This document shows positions 1 to 5,544 of a stretch of DNA of 7,468 nt, piece after piece (position 1 is the stretch's first letter; each line of letters opens with the position of its first letter). The translations under genes and the position numbers were made by a program. Below the pieces are notes generated by a model. That model saw nothing but the letters and a program-made list of their open reading frames with translations, made no database searches and was not told the DNA's origin. The stretch comes from an uncultured bacterium (GTDB lineage: Bacteria > Gemmatimonadota > Gemmatimonadetes > Longimicrobiales > RSA9): positions 1 through 7,468 of the forward strand of contig CALKIP010000193.1 in the NCBI GenBank assembly GCA_937995995.1. Reading direction: 5' to 3'.

Positions 1-34
1 CTGCGCGCCAGAATCCGATACGGGGTAACACTTG

Positions 35-53
35 CCGTCCCATTCCGGGACGG
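35..53. repeat. Short hairpin near left edge
   Basis: The arms ccgtccc (35-41) and gggacgg (47-53) are perfectly complementary around a 5-nt loop. No T-run follows on either strand. A 7-bp stem can arise by chance in GC-rich DNA, so this is listed mainly because it abuts the heptamer array. No gene is visible in positions 1-248. Confidence 0.3.
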
Positions 54-55
54 GA

Positions 56-111
56 GTGGGCAGTAGTCAGTGGTCAGTGGTCGGTAGTCAGTAGTCGGTA
101 GTCAGTGGGCG
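56..111. repeat. Tandem heptamer array, 8 units of GTRGTCR
   Basis: Eight consecutive 7-bp units fit the consensus GTRGTCR. The six inner units vary only as A/G at positions 3 and 7 (gtagtca, gtggtca, gtggtcg, gtagtcg). The outermost units are gtgggca (56-62) and gtgggcg (105-111), which carry G in place of T at position 5. This resembles the class called short tandemly repeated repetitive (STRR) heptamers in other bacteria. No spacers are present, so it is not a CRISPR. Its function is unknown. Confidence 0.85.
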
Positions 112-121
112 GGACCCAGGG

Positions 122-161
122 GGATTCGGCATCGGGAGTTTGGGCTCCCGATGCCGAATCC
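122..161. repeat. Perfect 17-bp inverted repeat (hairpin)
   Basis: The arms ggattcggcatcgggag (122-138) and its exact reverse complement (145-161) flank a 6-nt loop, tttggg. A perfect 17-bp stem is far beyond chance expectation in a window this size. There is no U-tract on either side, so it is not a classical intrinsic terminator in either direction. It could be a U-less terminator, a REP-like dispersed palindrome or an mRNA-stabilising element. It lies directly after the heptamer array. Confidence 0.85.
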
Positions 162-167
162 ACTTCT

Positions 168-216
168 AGCCCGACTCTGGCGGGGCCTTTCGGGGTCGGG
201 ACCGGGGTCGGGCTTT
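168..216 (+). terminator. Candidate stem-loop terminator with internal direct repeat
   Basis: Positions 168-180 can pair with 202-214 as a 13-bp stem (agcccgac with gtcgggct plus five inner pairs). Two pairs are T-G, which are G-U wobbles only if the plus strand is transcribed. A short T-run (214-216) follows. The loop and 3' arm carry a 10-bp direct repeat, cggggtcggg, at 191-200 and 203-212. It might terminate a plus-strand gene lying left of the window, but the weak T-tail and 21-nt loop keep this tentative. Confidence 0.3.
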
Positions 217-242
217 GCATACGGCGTCGGTTGGGGTAAATT
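215..242 (+). promoter_or_regulatory. Weak candidate promoter, leaderless spacing
   Basis: TTGCAT (215-220) and TAAATT (237-242) are separated by 16 nt and loosely resemble -35 and -10 boxes. TAAATT ends six bases before the GTG at 249, which is the spacing seen for leaderless transcripts in high-GC bacteria. Both boxes are poor matches, so this is an inference. It could also drive the CorC-like operon starting at 512 through a long leader. Confidence 0.25.
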
Positions 243-248
243 GGCGCC

Positions 249-512
249 GTGACCGACCAGCCCCCATCTCGATGGCTCCGGCAGGCCCTGGCGAACATCT
301 CGCCCGCCCGGATCGCGTGGTGCGAAGCGGGGAGGCGAGGTGGAGGGCTCCGGAGCATCATCTCGTCCGATGTCCTCGTGAAACTCGGGATCCCGAGGTG
401 CGAAGGCACCATTGATGGCTCCGGGCGCGGCGCCGCGATTCAACGGATCGCGTGGCGACCGTCCGCCCCGGGCCGGATACTTGCGTCCACGAATTGCGTG
501 AGGGGCGGCTGA
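249..512 (+). CDS. Doubtful small ORF upstream of CorC-like operon
   Basis: A GTG-initiated frame of 87 codons ends at TGA 510-512, sharing its last base with the ATG of the next gene (TGATG), a geometry typical of translationally coupled genes. The product begins MTDQPPSRWLRQALANISPA and I recognise no family, signal peptide or membrane segment. Against it, third-position G/C preference is weaker than in neighbouring confirmed genes, the second half is low-complexity in character, and there is no Shine-Dalgarno sequence before the GTG, so it would need to be leaderless. The alternative is an untranslated leader of the downstream operon. No other gene is seen between 1 and 511. Confidence 0.22.
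   Translation: MTDQPPSRWLRQALANISPARIAWCEAGRRGGGLRSIISSDVLVKLGIPRCEGTIDGSGRGAAIQRIAWRPSAPGRILASTNCVRGG
501..508 (+). promoter_or_regulatory. Ribosome binding site deciding the start at 512
   Basis: AGGGGCGG lies with its AGGGG core six bases before ATG 512. It supports ATG 512 over the in-frame GTG at 452, which would prepend 20 polar residues to a protein whose first transmembrane helix begins right after Met at 512. Confidence 0.5.
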
Positions 513-1828
513 TGATCGTCACCCTCGCCGTCATCGTGGTCCTCATCGTGATCAATGCGCTGTACGTCGCCGCGGAGTTCGCCGCGGTGAGCGTGCGGCG
601 GAGCCGCATCCAGCAGCAGGCCGAGGACGGCGACCGTCTCGCCCGGATGCTCCTGCCGACGCTCGAGGACTCGCACCGCCTGGACCACTACATCGCCGCC
701 TGCCAGATCGGGATCACGCTCTCGAGCCTGATCCTGGGCGCCTACGGACAGGCCGCGCTGCAGCCTGTGATCGCGCCGCTCTTCCAGCGGCTGGGCGGGA
801 TGCAGCCCGTGGCCGCGGTGTCGGCCTCGGCGACGGTGATCCTGCTGGCGCTGACCGGGCTGCAGATGGTGCTGGGCGAGCTGATACCGAAGTCGGTCGC
901 GCTGCAGTTCCCGACGGCGGTCGCGCGCTACACCGTACTGCCGATGCAGTGGTCGCTGCGACTGCTGTCGTGGTTCATCGTGGTGCTGAACGGCAGCGGC
1001 GTGGCGATCCTGCGCCTGCTGGGCTTCCAGGACACGGGCCACCGGCACATCCATCAGCCGGAGGAGATCGATTACCTGATCGCCGAGAGCCGGAAGGGCG
1101 GGCTCCTCGAGCCGGACGAGCACCTGCGGCTCAGGCGCGCACTGCACCTCGGCGTGACGCAGGTCGAGGAGATCATGGTGCCGCGGGTCCGGATCCAGGG
1201 TGTCGAGATCGACACTCCCTTCGACGAGCTGGTCCGTATCGCCGCGGAGAGTCCCTACACCCGCCTGCCGGTCTACGAGGAGTCGCTCGACCGGATCGTC
1301 GGGATGCTGCACATCCGAGAACTCGCGGTCCAGGCGCTCGACGGGAAGGCGGATGCCCGGGAGCTCATGCGCCCGATCCCTTTCATCCCCGAGGGGCTGA
1401 GTGCCGAACGCGCACTCGAGCGCCTGCGCGAGGGAAGGCAGTACATGGCCGTGGTCGTGGACGAGTTCGGCGGCACCGCAGGGCTGGTCACGTTGGGTGA
1501 CATCCTGGACGAGATCTTCGGTGGGCTGGCCGACGAGTTCAAGCACGAGGAGAGGCAGCCGGAGCGTCTTCCGGATGGTCGCGTGCGCCTGCCCGGTGCG
1601 ATGCGGCGCGACGAGGTGGAGCCGTGGATCGGCACAGAGTGGGAGGGCGAGGCGCACACGGTGGGCGGTCTGATCGTGGAGCGGCTCGGCTACGTGCCCG
1701 ATCCCGGTGAGCGGATCGTGATCGACGGCGTGCCGGTCGAGATCGAGCGGGTGCGCCGGACCGTCCTCGACAGCATTGTCGTCGGGCCGTTCGAGGAGGA
1801 GGCCGAAGGCTCGGAGGAAGAGCGGTGA
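512..1828 (+). CDS. HlyC/CorC (CNNM) family membrane CBS-domain protein, copy 1
   Basis: A 438-residue inner-membrane protein of the hemolysin C/CorC/CNNM family, implicated in Mg2+/Co2+ and related cation transport or efflux. The layout is canonical. A DUF21/CNNM transmembrane domain spans about residues 1-180: helix 1 starts at Met1 with NALYVAAEFA at 15-24, and the GELIPKS signature is at 122-128. A CBS pair spans about 215-345, with EIMVPR at 220-225 and DEFGGTAGLVTLGDILDEIFG at about 317-337. A C-terminal CorC_HlyC accessory domain spans about 355-425, followed by an acidic tail. The second CBS repeat keeps the G-h-h-T-x-x-D nucleotide-binding pattern (GLVTLGD), with Gly where relatives usually have Glu (TLED). 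The start is set by the helix-1 position and the AGGGG site. The stop overlaps the GTG of the next, paralogous gene, so the two are co-transcribed and probably coupled. The transported ion cannot be deduced. The old name hemolysin does not imply toxin activity. Confidence 0.93.
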   Translation: MIVTLAVIVVLIVINALYVAAEFAAVSVRRSRIQQQAEDGDRLARMLLPTLEDSHRLDHYIAACQIGITLSSLILGAYGQAALQPVIAPLFQRLGGMQPVAAVSASATVILLALTGLQMVLGELIPKSVALQFPTAVARYTVLPMQWSLRLLSWFIVVLNGSGVAILRLLGFQDTGHRHIHQPEEIDYLIAESRKGGLLEPDEHLRLRRALHLGVTQVEEIMVPRVRIQGVEIDTPFDELVRIAAESPYTRLPVYEESLDRIVGMLHIRELAVQALDGKADARELMRPIPFIPEGLSAERALERLREGRQYMAVVVDEFGGTAGLVTLGDILDEIFGGLADEFKHEERQPERLPDGRVRLPGAMRRDEVEPWIGTEWEGEAHTVGGLIVERLGYVPDPGERIVIDGVPVEIERVRRTVLDSIVVGPFEEEAEGSEEER

Positions 1829-3156
1829 TCGTCGAGATCGTGGTGCCTCTGGTCATCATCGTGGTCCTGATCGCGCTGAACGGACTCTTCGTCGCCGCGG
1901 AGTTCGCGATCGTCGGCGTCTCGCGGGCCGAGATCGAGCATGGTGCGCGGCGCGGCAACCGCGCATCGATCGTGGTGCGCGGCATCCTGAGCGACCCGCG
2001 TCGCCAGGACCGCTTCATCGCCACCGCGCAGCTCGGGATCACGGCCGCGAGTCTCGGGCTCGGCATGTACGGCGAGCACGCACTCGCGAGCTGGTTCGCC
2101 GTCCTCCTCGAGGACTTGGGCGCGGCTCGCTGGGTGGCGGCACACAGCCTGGCGAGCGTGCTCGCCGTCGCGTTCCTGACCTATTTCCACATCGTCCTCG
2201 GCGAGATGGTCCCCAAGTCGGTCGCGCTGCAGCGGGCACGCAGCACGATCCTGGGGATCGTACCGGTGATGCGCGCGATTCAGTTCGTGTTCTACCCGGT
2301 CGTGCTCCTGCTGAACGGGATCGGCAACGGGCTGCTCCGCCTGGTCGGGATCAACCGCGCGGAGTCGACCGTGGAGTCGTACCGCACGCCGCAGGAGATC
2401 GCCTACATTCTGAACGAGAGCCAGGCGGGCGGCGCGCTGCGCAAGGAGTCCGCAGAGGTCATGCGCGAGCTGCTCGAGTTCGGCGATCTCACCGCCGCGG
2501 AGGTCATGGTGCCGCGCGTCCGCGTGGTCGGCATCCCACTCGATGCGGGGCCGGACGTACTTCACGAGACGCTCCGCAGCGCGCCGCACACGCGCTACCC
2601 GGTCTACCGCAACACGATCGACGACATCACCGGCGTGCTCCACGTGCGCGATGTGCTCCGACGCGTGAGAGAGGGGAGCGGCACCTCGGCATCCCTCGCG
2701 CGCCCGGTTCCGTTCGTCCCCGAGACGGCATCCGTCGACGAGGTGCTGGCGACGATGAGGCGAGTGCGCTCCCAGCTCGCGGTCGTCATGGACGAGCACG
2801 GCGGCACGGCCGGGATCATCACCCTCGAGGACCTCTTCGAGGAAGTCGTCGGCGACATCACGGAGCGGCCCGACGAGCTGCCCGAGATCACGCCGGCGGG
2901 GCCCGGCCGGGTTCGGGCGGATGGCGCGGCACGCCTCGAGCACGTGGGCGAGGAGCTGGGCGTGGTACTCGAGCACGAGGAGGTCGACACGGTGAGCGGC
3001 CTCGTCCTCGCCCTCCTCGGCCGGCCGCCGCGGGTGGGCGACGTCGTCGTCTTCCACCGGGTGCAGTTCGAGGTGACGGCCGTGCGCGGCCACGGCGTGG
3101 GGAGCGTGCTGGCGACGTTGCTGGCGGAGCCGGTCGGGCAGAATCGCGAGGAGTGA
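1825..3156 (+). CDS. HlyC/CorC (CNNM) family membrane CBS-domain protein, copy 2
   Basis: A 443-residue paralogue of the preceding gene with the same domain order. The CNNM/DUF21 membrane domain covers about residues 1-185, with helix 1 from residue 4, NGLFVAAEFA at 19-28 and GEMVPKS at 126-132. The CBS pair covers about 220-350, with EVMVPRVRV at 226-234 and DEHGGTAGIITLEDLFEEV at 323-341. The CorC_HlyC domain covers about 360-432. The second CBS repeat retains GIITLED, fitting adenine-nucleotide binding as known for CorC/CNNM proteins. Translation starts at GTG 1825, which overlaps the upstream stop as GTGA. A strong GGAGGA (1813-1818) lies six bases before it inside the upstream gene. Sequence divergence throughout shows an old duplication. 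CNNM/CorC proteins dimerise, so a heterodimer of the two products is a reasonable inference. The promoter is presumably shared with the first copy. Confidence 0.93.
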   Translation: MIVEIVVPLVIIVVLIALNGLFVAAEFAIVGVSRAEIEHGARRGNRASIVVRGILSDPRRQDRFIATAQLGITAASLGLGMYGEHALASWFAVLLEDLGAARWVAAHSLASVLAVAFLTYFHIVLGEMVPKSVALQRARSTILGIVPVMRAIQFVFYPVVLLLNGIGNGLLRLVGINRAESTVESYRTPQEIAYILNESQAGGALRKESAEVMRELLEFGDLTAAEVMVPRVRVVGIPLDAGPDVLHETLRSAPHTRYPVYRNTIDDITGVLHVRDVLRRVREGSGTSASLARPVPFVPETASVDEVLATMRRVRSQLAVVMDEHGGTAGIITLEDLFEEVVGDITERPDELPEITPAGPGRVRADGAARLEHVGEELGVVLEHEEVDTVSGLVLALLGRPPRVGDVVVFHRVQFEVTAVRGHGVGSVLATLLAEPVGQNREE

Positions 3157-3389
3157 GCGGCGCCGCCGGGTCGAGGACGCCGGCCGGTGCGGAGCCCCGC
3201 GTTGTCGCCTCGGAGGACGCAGCTCCTGACGACGTCGCCACCGCGGACTCGAGTCCGAACGATGCGCATCCGGCGTTCCGGATGCCTGACGCTCCACCTC
3301 GCGTGACTCTGAAGCCGACGCGGGATCCGCAGGTCACCCTCCCCGACCTCCTCGAAGCGCTCCAGCTCCCTTTCGATCCCAACACTTGA
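3153..3389 (+). CDS. Possible small hypothetical protein after the CorC-like pair
   Basis: A GTG-initiated frame of 78 residues overlaps the preceding stop as GTGA, repeating the junction used between the two CorC-like genes. The predicted product is Ala/Pro/Asp/Thr-rich and probably disordered in its first half. It has no cysteine, no membrane helix and no known motif, and ends with VTLPDLLEALQLPFDPNT, which looks like a short amphipathic helix. Third-position G/C preference is somewhat weaker than in the neighbours. AGGAG (3149-3153) touches the start codon, so initiation would rely on coupling. Its stop TGA (3387-3389) lies inside the TTGACA proposed as the furA -35 box. The alternative is a non-coding 3' end of the operon: a 14-bp palindrome (3244-3257) and an 8-bp hairpin (3266-3285) lie within it, neither followed by a T-run. 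Confidence 0.38.
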   Translation: MSGAAGSRTPAGAEPRVVASEDAAPDDVATADSSPNDAHPAFRMPDAPPRVTLKPTRDPQVTLPDLLEALQLPFDPNT

Positions 3390-3414
3390 CACAGTCAGAA
3401 AAAGGACTTAGTCA
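3386..3414 (+). promoter_or_regulatory. Candidate furA-katA promoter and operator
   Basis: The interval between the last upstream frame and furA is conspicuously AT-rich for this window. TTGACA (3386-3391) is a perfect -35 box. At 17-nt spacing lies TAGTCA (3409-3414), a poor -10 that would place the transcript start at or next to the ATG at 3421. Two small dyads overlap the promoter: TGAC-aca-GTCA (3387-3397) and GACT-t-AGTC (3405-3413), with AGTCA repeated 17 bp apart. Actinobacterial FurA/CatR proteins are known to autoregulate by binding AT-rich sites at their own promoter, so these are plausible operator half-sites. The exact protein footprint is inference. Confidence 0.5.
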
Positions 3415-3420
3415 TACATC

Positions 3421-3885
3421 ATGAAGAACGACGAGGCGACGACGCGGATCCGACAAGCACTGCGCGAGGCGGGGCTGCGCATCACGGCGCCCAGGCTGAC
3501 CGTGCTGGCGATGCTGGAAGAGATGCCGCACAGCACGGCGGACGCGCTGCTGGAACGGGTGCGCGGCACGTTGGGCACATTGTCGCGCCAGGGCATCTAC
3601 GACGTGCTCTCGAGTCTGGAGGAGGCGGGGTTGGTGCGGAGGATCGAGCCGGCGGGTCATGCGTCGCATTACGAGACGCGGGTGGGCGACAACCATCATC
3701 ACGTGGTCTGCCGGGAGTGTGGCGCGATCGCGGATGTGGACTGTGCCGTGGGAGCGATGCCGTGTCTGGAGCCGTCGTCGACGTCGGGCTTCACGGTCGA
3801 GGAGGCGGAGATCAACTTCTGGGGACTCTGCCCCGACTGCCAGGAACGGACCCAGTCACCTTTGACGGAGGCGAGGAGCGAATGA
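3421..3885 (+). CDS. furA: FurA/CatR-type peroxide- or metal-responsive repressor
   Basis: A 154-residue Fur-superfamily DNA-binding regulator. The N-terminal winged helix covers about residues 8-80, with the SRQGIYDVLSSLEEAGLVRR recognition region at 55-74. The C-terminal dimerisation and metal-binding half begins with YETRVGDNHHHVVC at 84-97. Structural zinc ligands would be Cys97, Cys100, Cys137 and Cys140 (CREC and CPDC). His37, the His92-94 cluster and Asp105 are candidates for the regulatory metal site. The RVGDNHHH, ADVDCAVG and WGLCPDC blocks are hallmarks of actinobacterial FurA/CatR proteins, which repress an adjacent catalase gene and are relieved by oxidation of the metal site. 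The stop overlaps the katA start as ATGA, so FurA probably controls both itself and katA. The nearest Shine-Dalgarno-like AAGGA (3402-3406) is 14 bases from the ATG, which is far, so a leaderless transcript is possible. The gene could equally be called catR or perR-like. Confidence 0.93.
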   Translation: MKNDEATTRIRQALREAGLRITAPRLTVLAMLEEMPHSTADALLERVRGTLGTLSRQGIYDVLSSLEEAGLVRRIEPAGHASHYETRVGDNHHHVVCRECGAIADVDCAVGAMPCLEPSSTSGFTVEEAEINFWGLCPDCQERTQSPLTEARSE

Positions 3886-5375
3886 GCGAGGATCAGAAGA
3901 AGCGGCCGCCCACGACGACGGATGCGGGCATCCCCGCGCCGAGCGACGAGCATTCCCTGACGGTCGGCGACGGCGGGCCGATCCTTCTGCAGGACCACTA
4001 CCTGATCCAGAAGATGGCGCACTTCAACCGGGAGCGTGTGCCGGAGCGCGTGGTCCACGCGAAGGGGGGTGGCGCGTTCGGCTACTTCGAGGTGACGGAG
4101 GACGTCACGCAGTGGACGAAGGCGAAGTTCCTGAGCGAGAAGGGGAAGCGCACCCCGGTCTTCCTGCGCTTCTCGACGGTGGCCGGCGAGCTGGGCTCTG
4201 CGGACACGGTCCGGGATCCGCGCGGCTTCGCGATCAAGTTCTACACGGAAGAAGGGAACTACGACCTGGTCGGCAACAACACGCCGATCTTCTTCGTGCG
4301 TGATCCCTCGAAGTTCCAGGACTTCATCCGTTCGCAGAAGCGCTGCCCGGTGCGCAACGTCCGTGACCACAACATGCAGTGGGACTTCTGGTCGCTCTCG
4401 CCGGAGTCGACGCACCAGGTCCTGCTCCTGATGTCGGATCGGGGCACGCCGCGTACGTGGCGGCACATGAACGGCTACGGCAGCCACACCTTCACCTGGG
4501 TGAACGCCGAGGGCGAGGCGTTCTATGTGAAGTACCACTTCAAGACGGACCAGGGAATCGAGAACTTCACGGACGCCGAGGCGAAGGCGATGGCGGCCGA
4601 GGATCCGGATTTCCACATCCGCGATCTCTACGAGGCGATCGAGCGCGGCGACCACCCGTCGTGGACGCTCGAGATGCAGATCATGCCCGTGGCCGAGGCG
4701 GAGGACTACCGCTTCAACCCGTTCGATGTGACGAAGGTCTGGCCGCACGCCGACTACCCGCCGATCAAGGTGGGCCGTCTGGTGCTGAACCGGAACCCGG
4801 AGAACTACTTCGCGGAGGTCGAGCAGGCGGCGTTCGAGCCGGCGAACATGGTGCCGGGGATCGAGCCGTCGCCGGATCGGATGCTCCTCGGCCGGCTCTT
4901 CAGCTACCCGGACGCGCACCGCTACCGCATCGGCACGAACTACCTGCAGCTCCCGGTCAACCAGCCGAAGAGCCCGGTCCATTCGTACAACAAGGACGGG
5001 GCGATGCGCTATCACCACTCCGGCGACCAGCCGGTCTACGCGCCGAACAGCTACGGCGGGCCGGCGGCGGACACCGAGCGCTACGGCGAGAGCTTCCACC
5101 CGCACGTGGCCGGCCAGATCACGCGCAGCCCGTACAAGAAGCACCGGGACGACGACGACTTCGTACAGGCCCGCGCGCTGTGGCGCGACGTCATGGACGA
5201 CGCCGCTCGTGCGAACACGGTCGCGAACATCGTCGCCCACATGGGCGCCGGGGTCAGCCCCGAGGTGCAGGAGCGCGCACTCGAGGAGATGTGGCGCAAG
5301 GTGGATCCCGAGCTGGCCGACCGCATCGCGGCGGGGCTCGGGCTGAAGCCGGTCGCCGCGGGCTCCGGCGACTAG
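3882..5375 (+). CDS. katA: Monofunctional heme catalase
   Basis: A 497-residue small-subunit catalase that converts two hydrogen peroxide to water and oxygen in the cytoplasm, normally as a heme b tetramer. The distal catalytic His is His59 in RVPERVVHAKGGGAFGYFEV, the distal Asn is Asn132 in DLVGNNTPIFFVRD, and the proximal heme ligand is Tyr342 in RLFSYPDAHRYRIGTNY with Arg338 one turn before. All active-site residues match the mammalian enzyme at constant spacing. FRFSTV-type and RDPRGFAIKFYT blocks are intact, and the catalase immune-responsive C-terminal segment spans about 425-490. The length suits the small-subunit clade and there is no extra C-terminal flavodoxin-like domain. ATG 3882 overlaps the furA stop (ATGA). 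AGGAG at 3874-3878 gives a short 3-base spacing, backed by GGAGG further upstream, so coupled translation is likely. An intrinsic terminator follows 16 bases after the stop. Confidence 0.97.
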   Translation: MSEDQKKRPPTTTDAGIPAPSDEHSLTVGDGGPILLQDHYLIQKMAHFNRERVPERVVHAKGGGAFGYFEVTEDVTQWTKAKFLSEKGKRTPVFLRFSTVAGELGSADTVRDPRGFAIKFYTEEGNYDLVGNNTPIFFVRDPSKFQDFIRSQKRCPVRNVRDHNMQWDFWSLSPESTHQVLLLMSDRGTPRTWRHMNGYGSHTFTWVNAEGEAFYVKYHFKTDQGIENFTDAEAKAMAAEDPDFHIRDLYEAIERGDHPSWTLEMQIMPVAEAEDYRFNPFDVTKVWPHADYPPIKVGRLVLNRNPENYFAEVEQAAFEPANMVPGIEPSPDRMLLGRLFSYPDAHRYRIGTNYLQLPVNQPKSPVHSYNKDGAMRYHHSGDQPVYAPNSYGGPAADTERYGESFHPHVAGQITRSPYKKHRDDDDFVQARALWRDVMDDAARANTVANIVAHMGAGVSPEVQERALEEMWRKVDPELADRIAAGLGLKPVAAGSGD

Positions 5376-5391
5376 CGTGAGGACGTAGGGG

Positions 5392-5441
5392 GTGCACCGC
5401 CGTTGCGCTCGACAAGGGGCGCAGCGGCGGTGCACTTTTCT
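5392..5441 (+). terminator. Rho-independent terminator of furA-katA
   Basis: A 17-bp stem pairs 5392-5408 (gtgcaccgccgttgcgc) with 5419-5435 around a 10-nt loop, followed directly by TTTTCT (5436-5441). The single imperfect pair is T5403-G5424, a U-G wobble in plus-strand RNA but a C-A mismatch in minus-strand RNA. With no T-run on the other side, this makes it a one-way terminator for katA. Confidence 0.92.
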
Positions 5442-5544
5442 GTTGGCGGCAGCGCTTCGGCCGCGCACTCCCCTTCCTTATCCCGCCTCCCGCCTGCACC
5501 CCTTACGCGTACACGTACGCGTGCCCGTGCCCCATGGATCCCAC
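5442..5544. other. Convergent intergenic spacer between katA and doxX
   Basis: No gene is seen. The plus strand is pyrimidine-rich around 5468-5504. An 18-bp perfect palindrome, acgcgtac-ac-gtacgcgt, lies at 5505-5522, 22 bases beyond the doxX stop. It could act as a weak minus-strand hairpin but lacks a T-run, and palindromes of this size can occur by chance in GC-rich DNA. Confidence 0.4.

Noticed and set aside
56..111. Heptamer array considered as a CRISPR array.
   Set aside because: Units are 7 bp with no spacers and no cas genes are present.
338..352. AGGTGGAGGGCTCC resembles the AGGTGAGGCTCC core of the M-box (ykoK) magnesium riboswitch, upstream of a CorC-like gene.
   Set aside because: The match needs two inserted bases, and the other conserved M-box blocks (the ACGC-CTGCCC and CCAATGGG regions) are absent downstream. 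Likely coincidence in GC-rich DNA.
384..397. 14-bp palindrome ctcgggatcccgag, followed by a small hairpin at 397-410.
   Set aside because: About one palindrome of this length is expected by chance in a window of this size and composition, and no regulatory context was found.
452..511. In-frame upstream GTG start for the first CorC-like gene.
   Set aside because: It adds 20 polar residues ahead of a transmembrane helix that starts at Met512 and has no ribosome site. ATG 512 has an AGGGG site at good spacing.
3244..3285. 14-bp palindrome cggactcgagtccg (3244-3257) and 8-bp hairpin gcatccgg-cgtt-ccggatgc (3266-3285) as an operon terminator.
   Set aside because: Neither is followed by a T-run and both are within chance expectation. 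They are kept only as an alternative reading of the 3153-3389 interval.
3717..3881. N-terminal extension of catalase in the same frame, lying inside furA.
   Set aside because: It is the off-frame reading of furA. The ATG at 3882 gives the standard catalase length and the ATGA overlap.
440..5468. Long open frames on the minus strand opposite the CorC-like genes and katA (about 440-1657, 1690-3297, 3699-5468).
   Set aside because: They are Arg/His-rich mirror frames produced by high GC at third codon positions of the confirmed plus-strand genes, with no recognisable domains.
5505..5522. 18-bp palindrome acgcgtac-ac-gtacgcgt as a doxX terminator or protein-binding site.
   Set aside because: There is no T-run on the minus strand, and an 8+8 palindrome is not statistically striking here.
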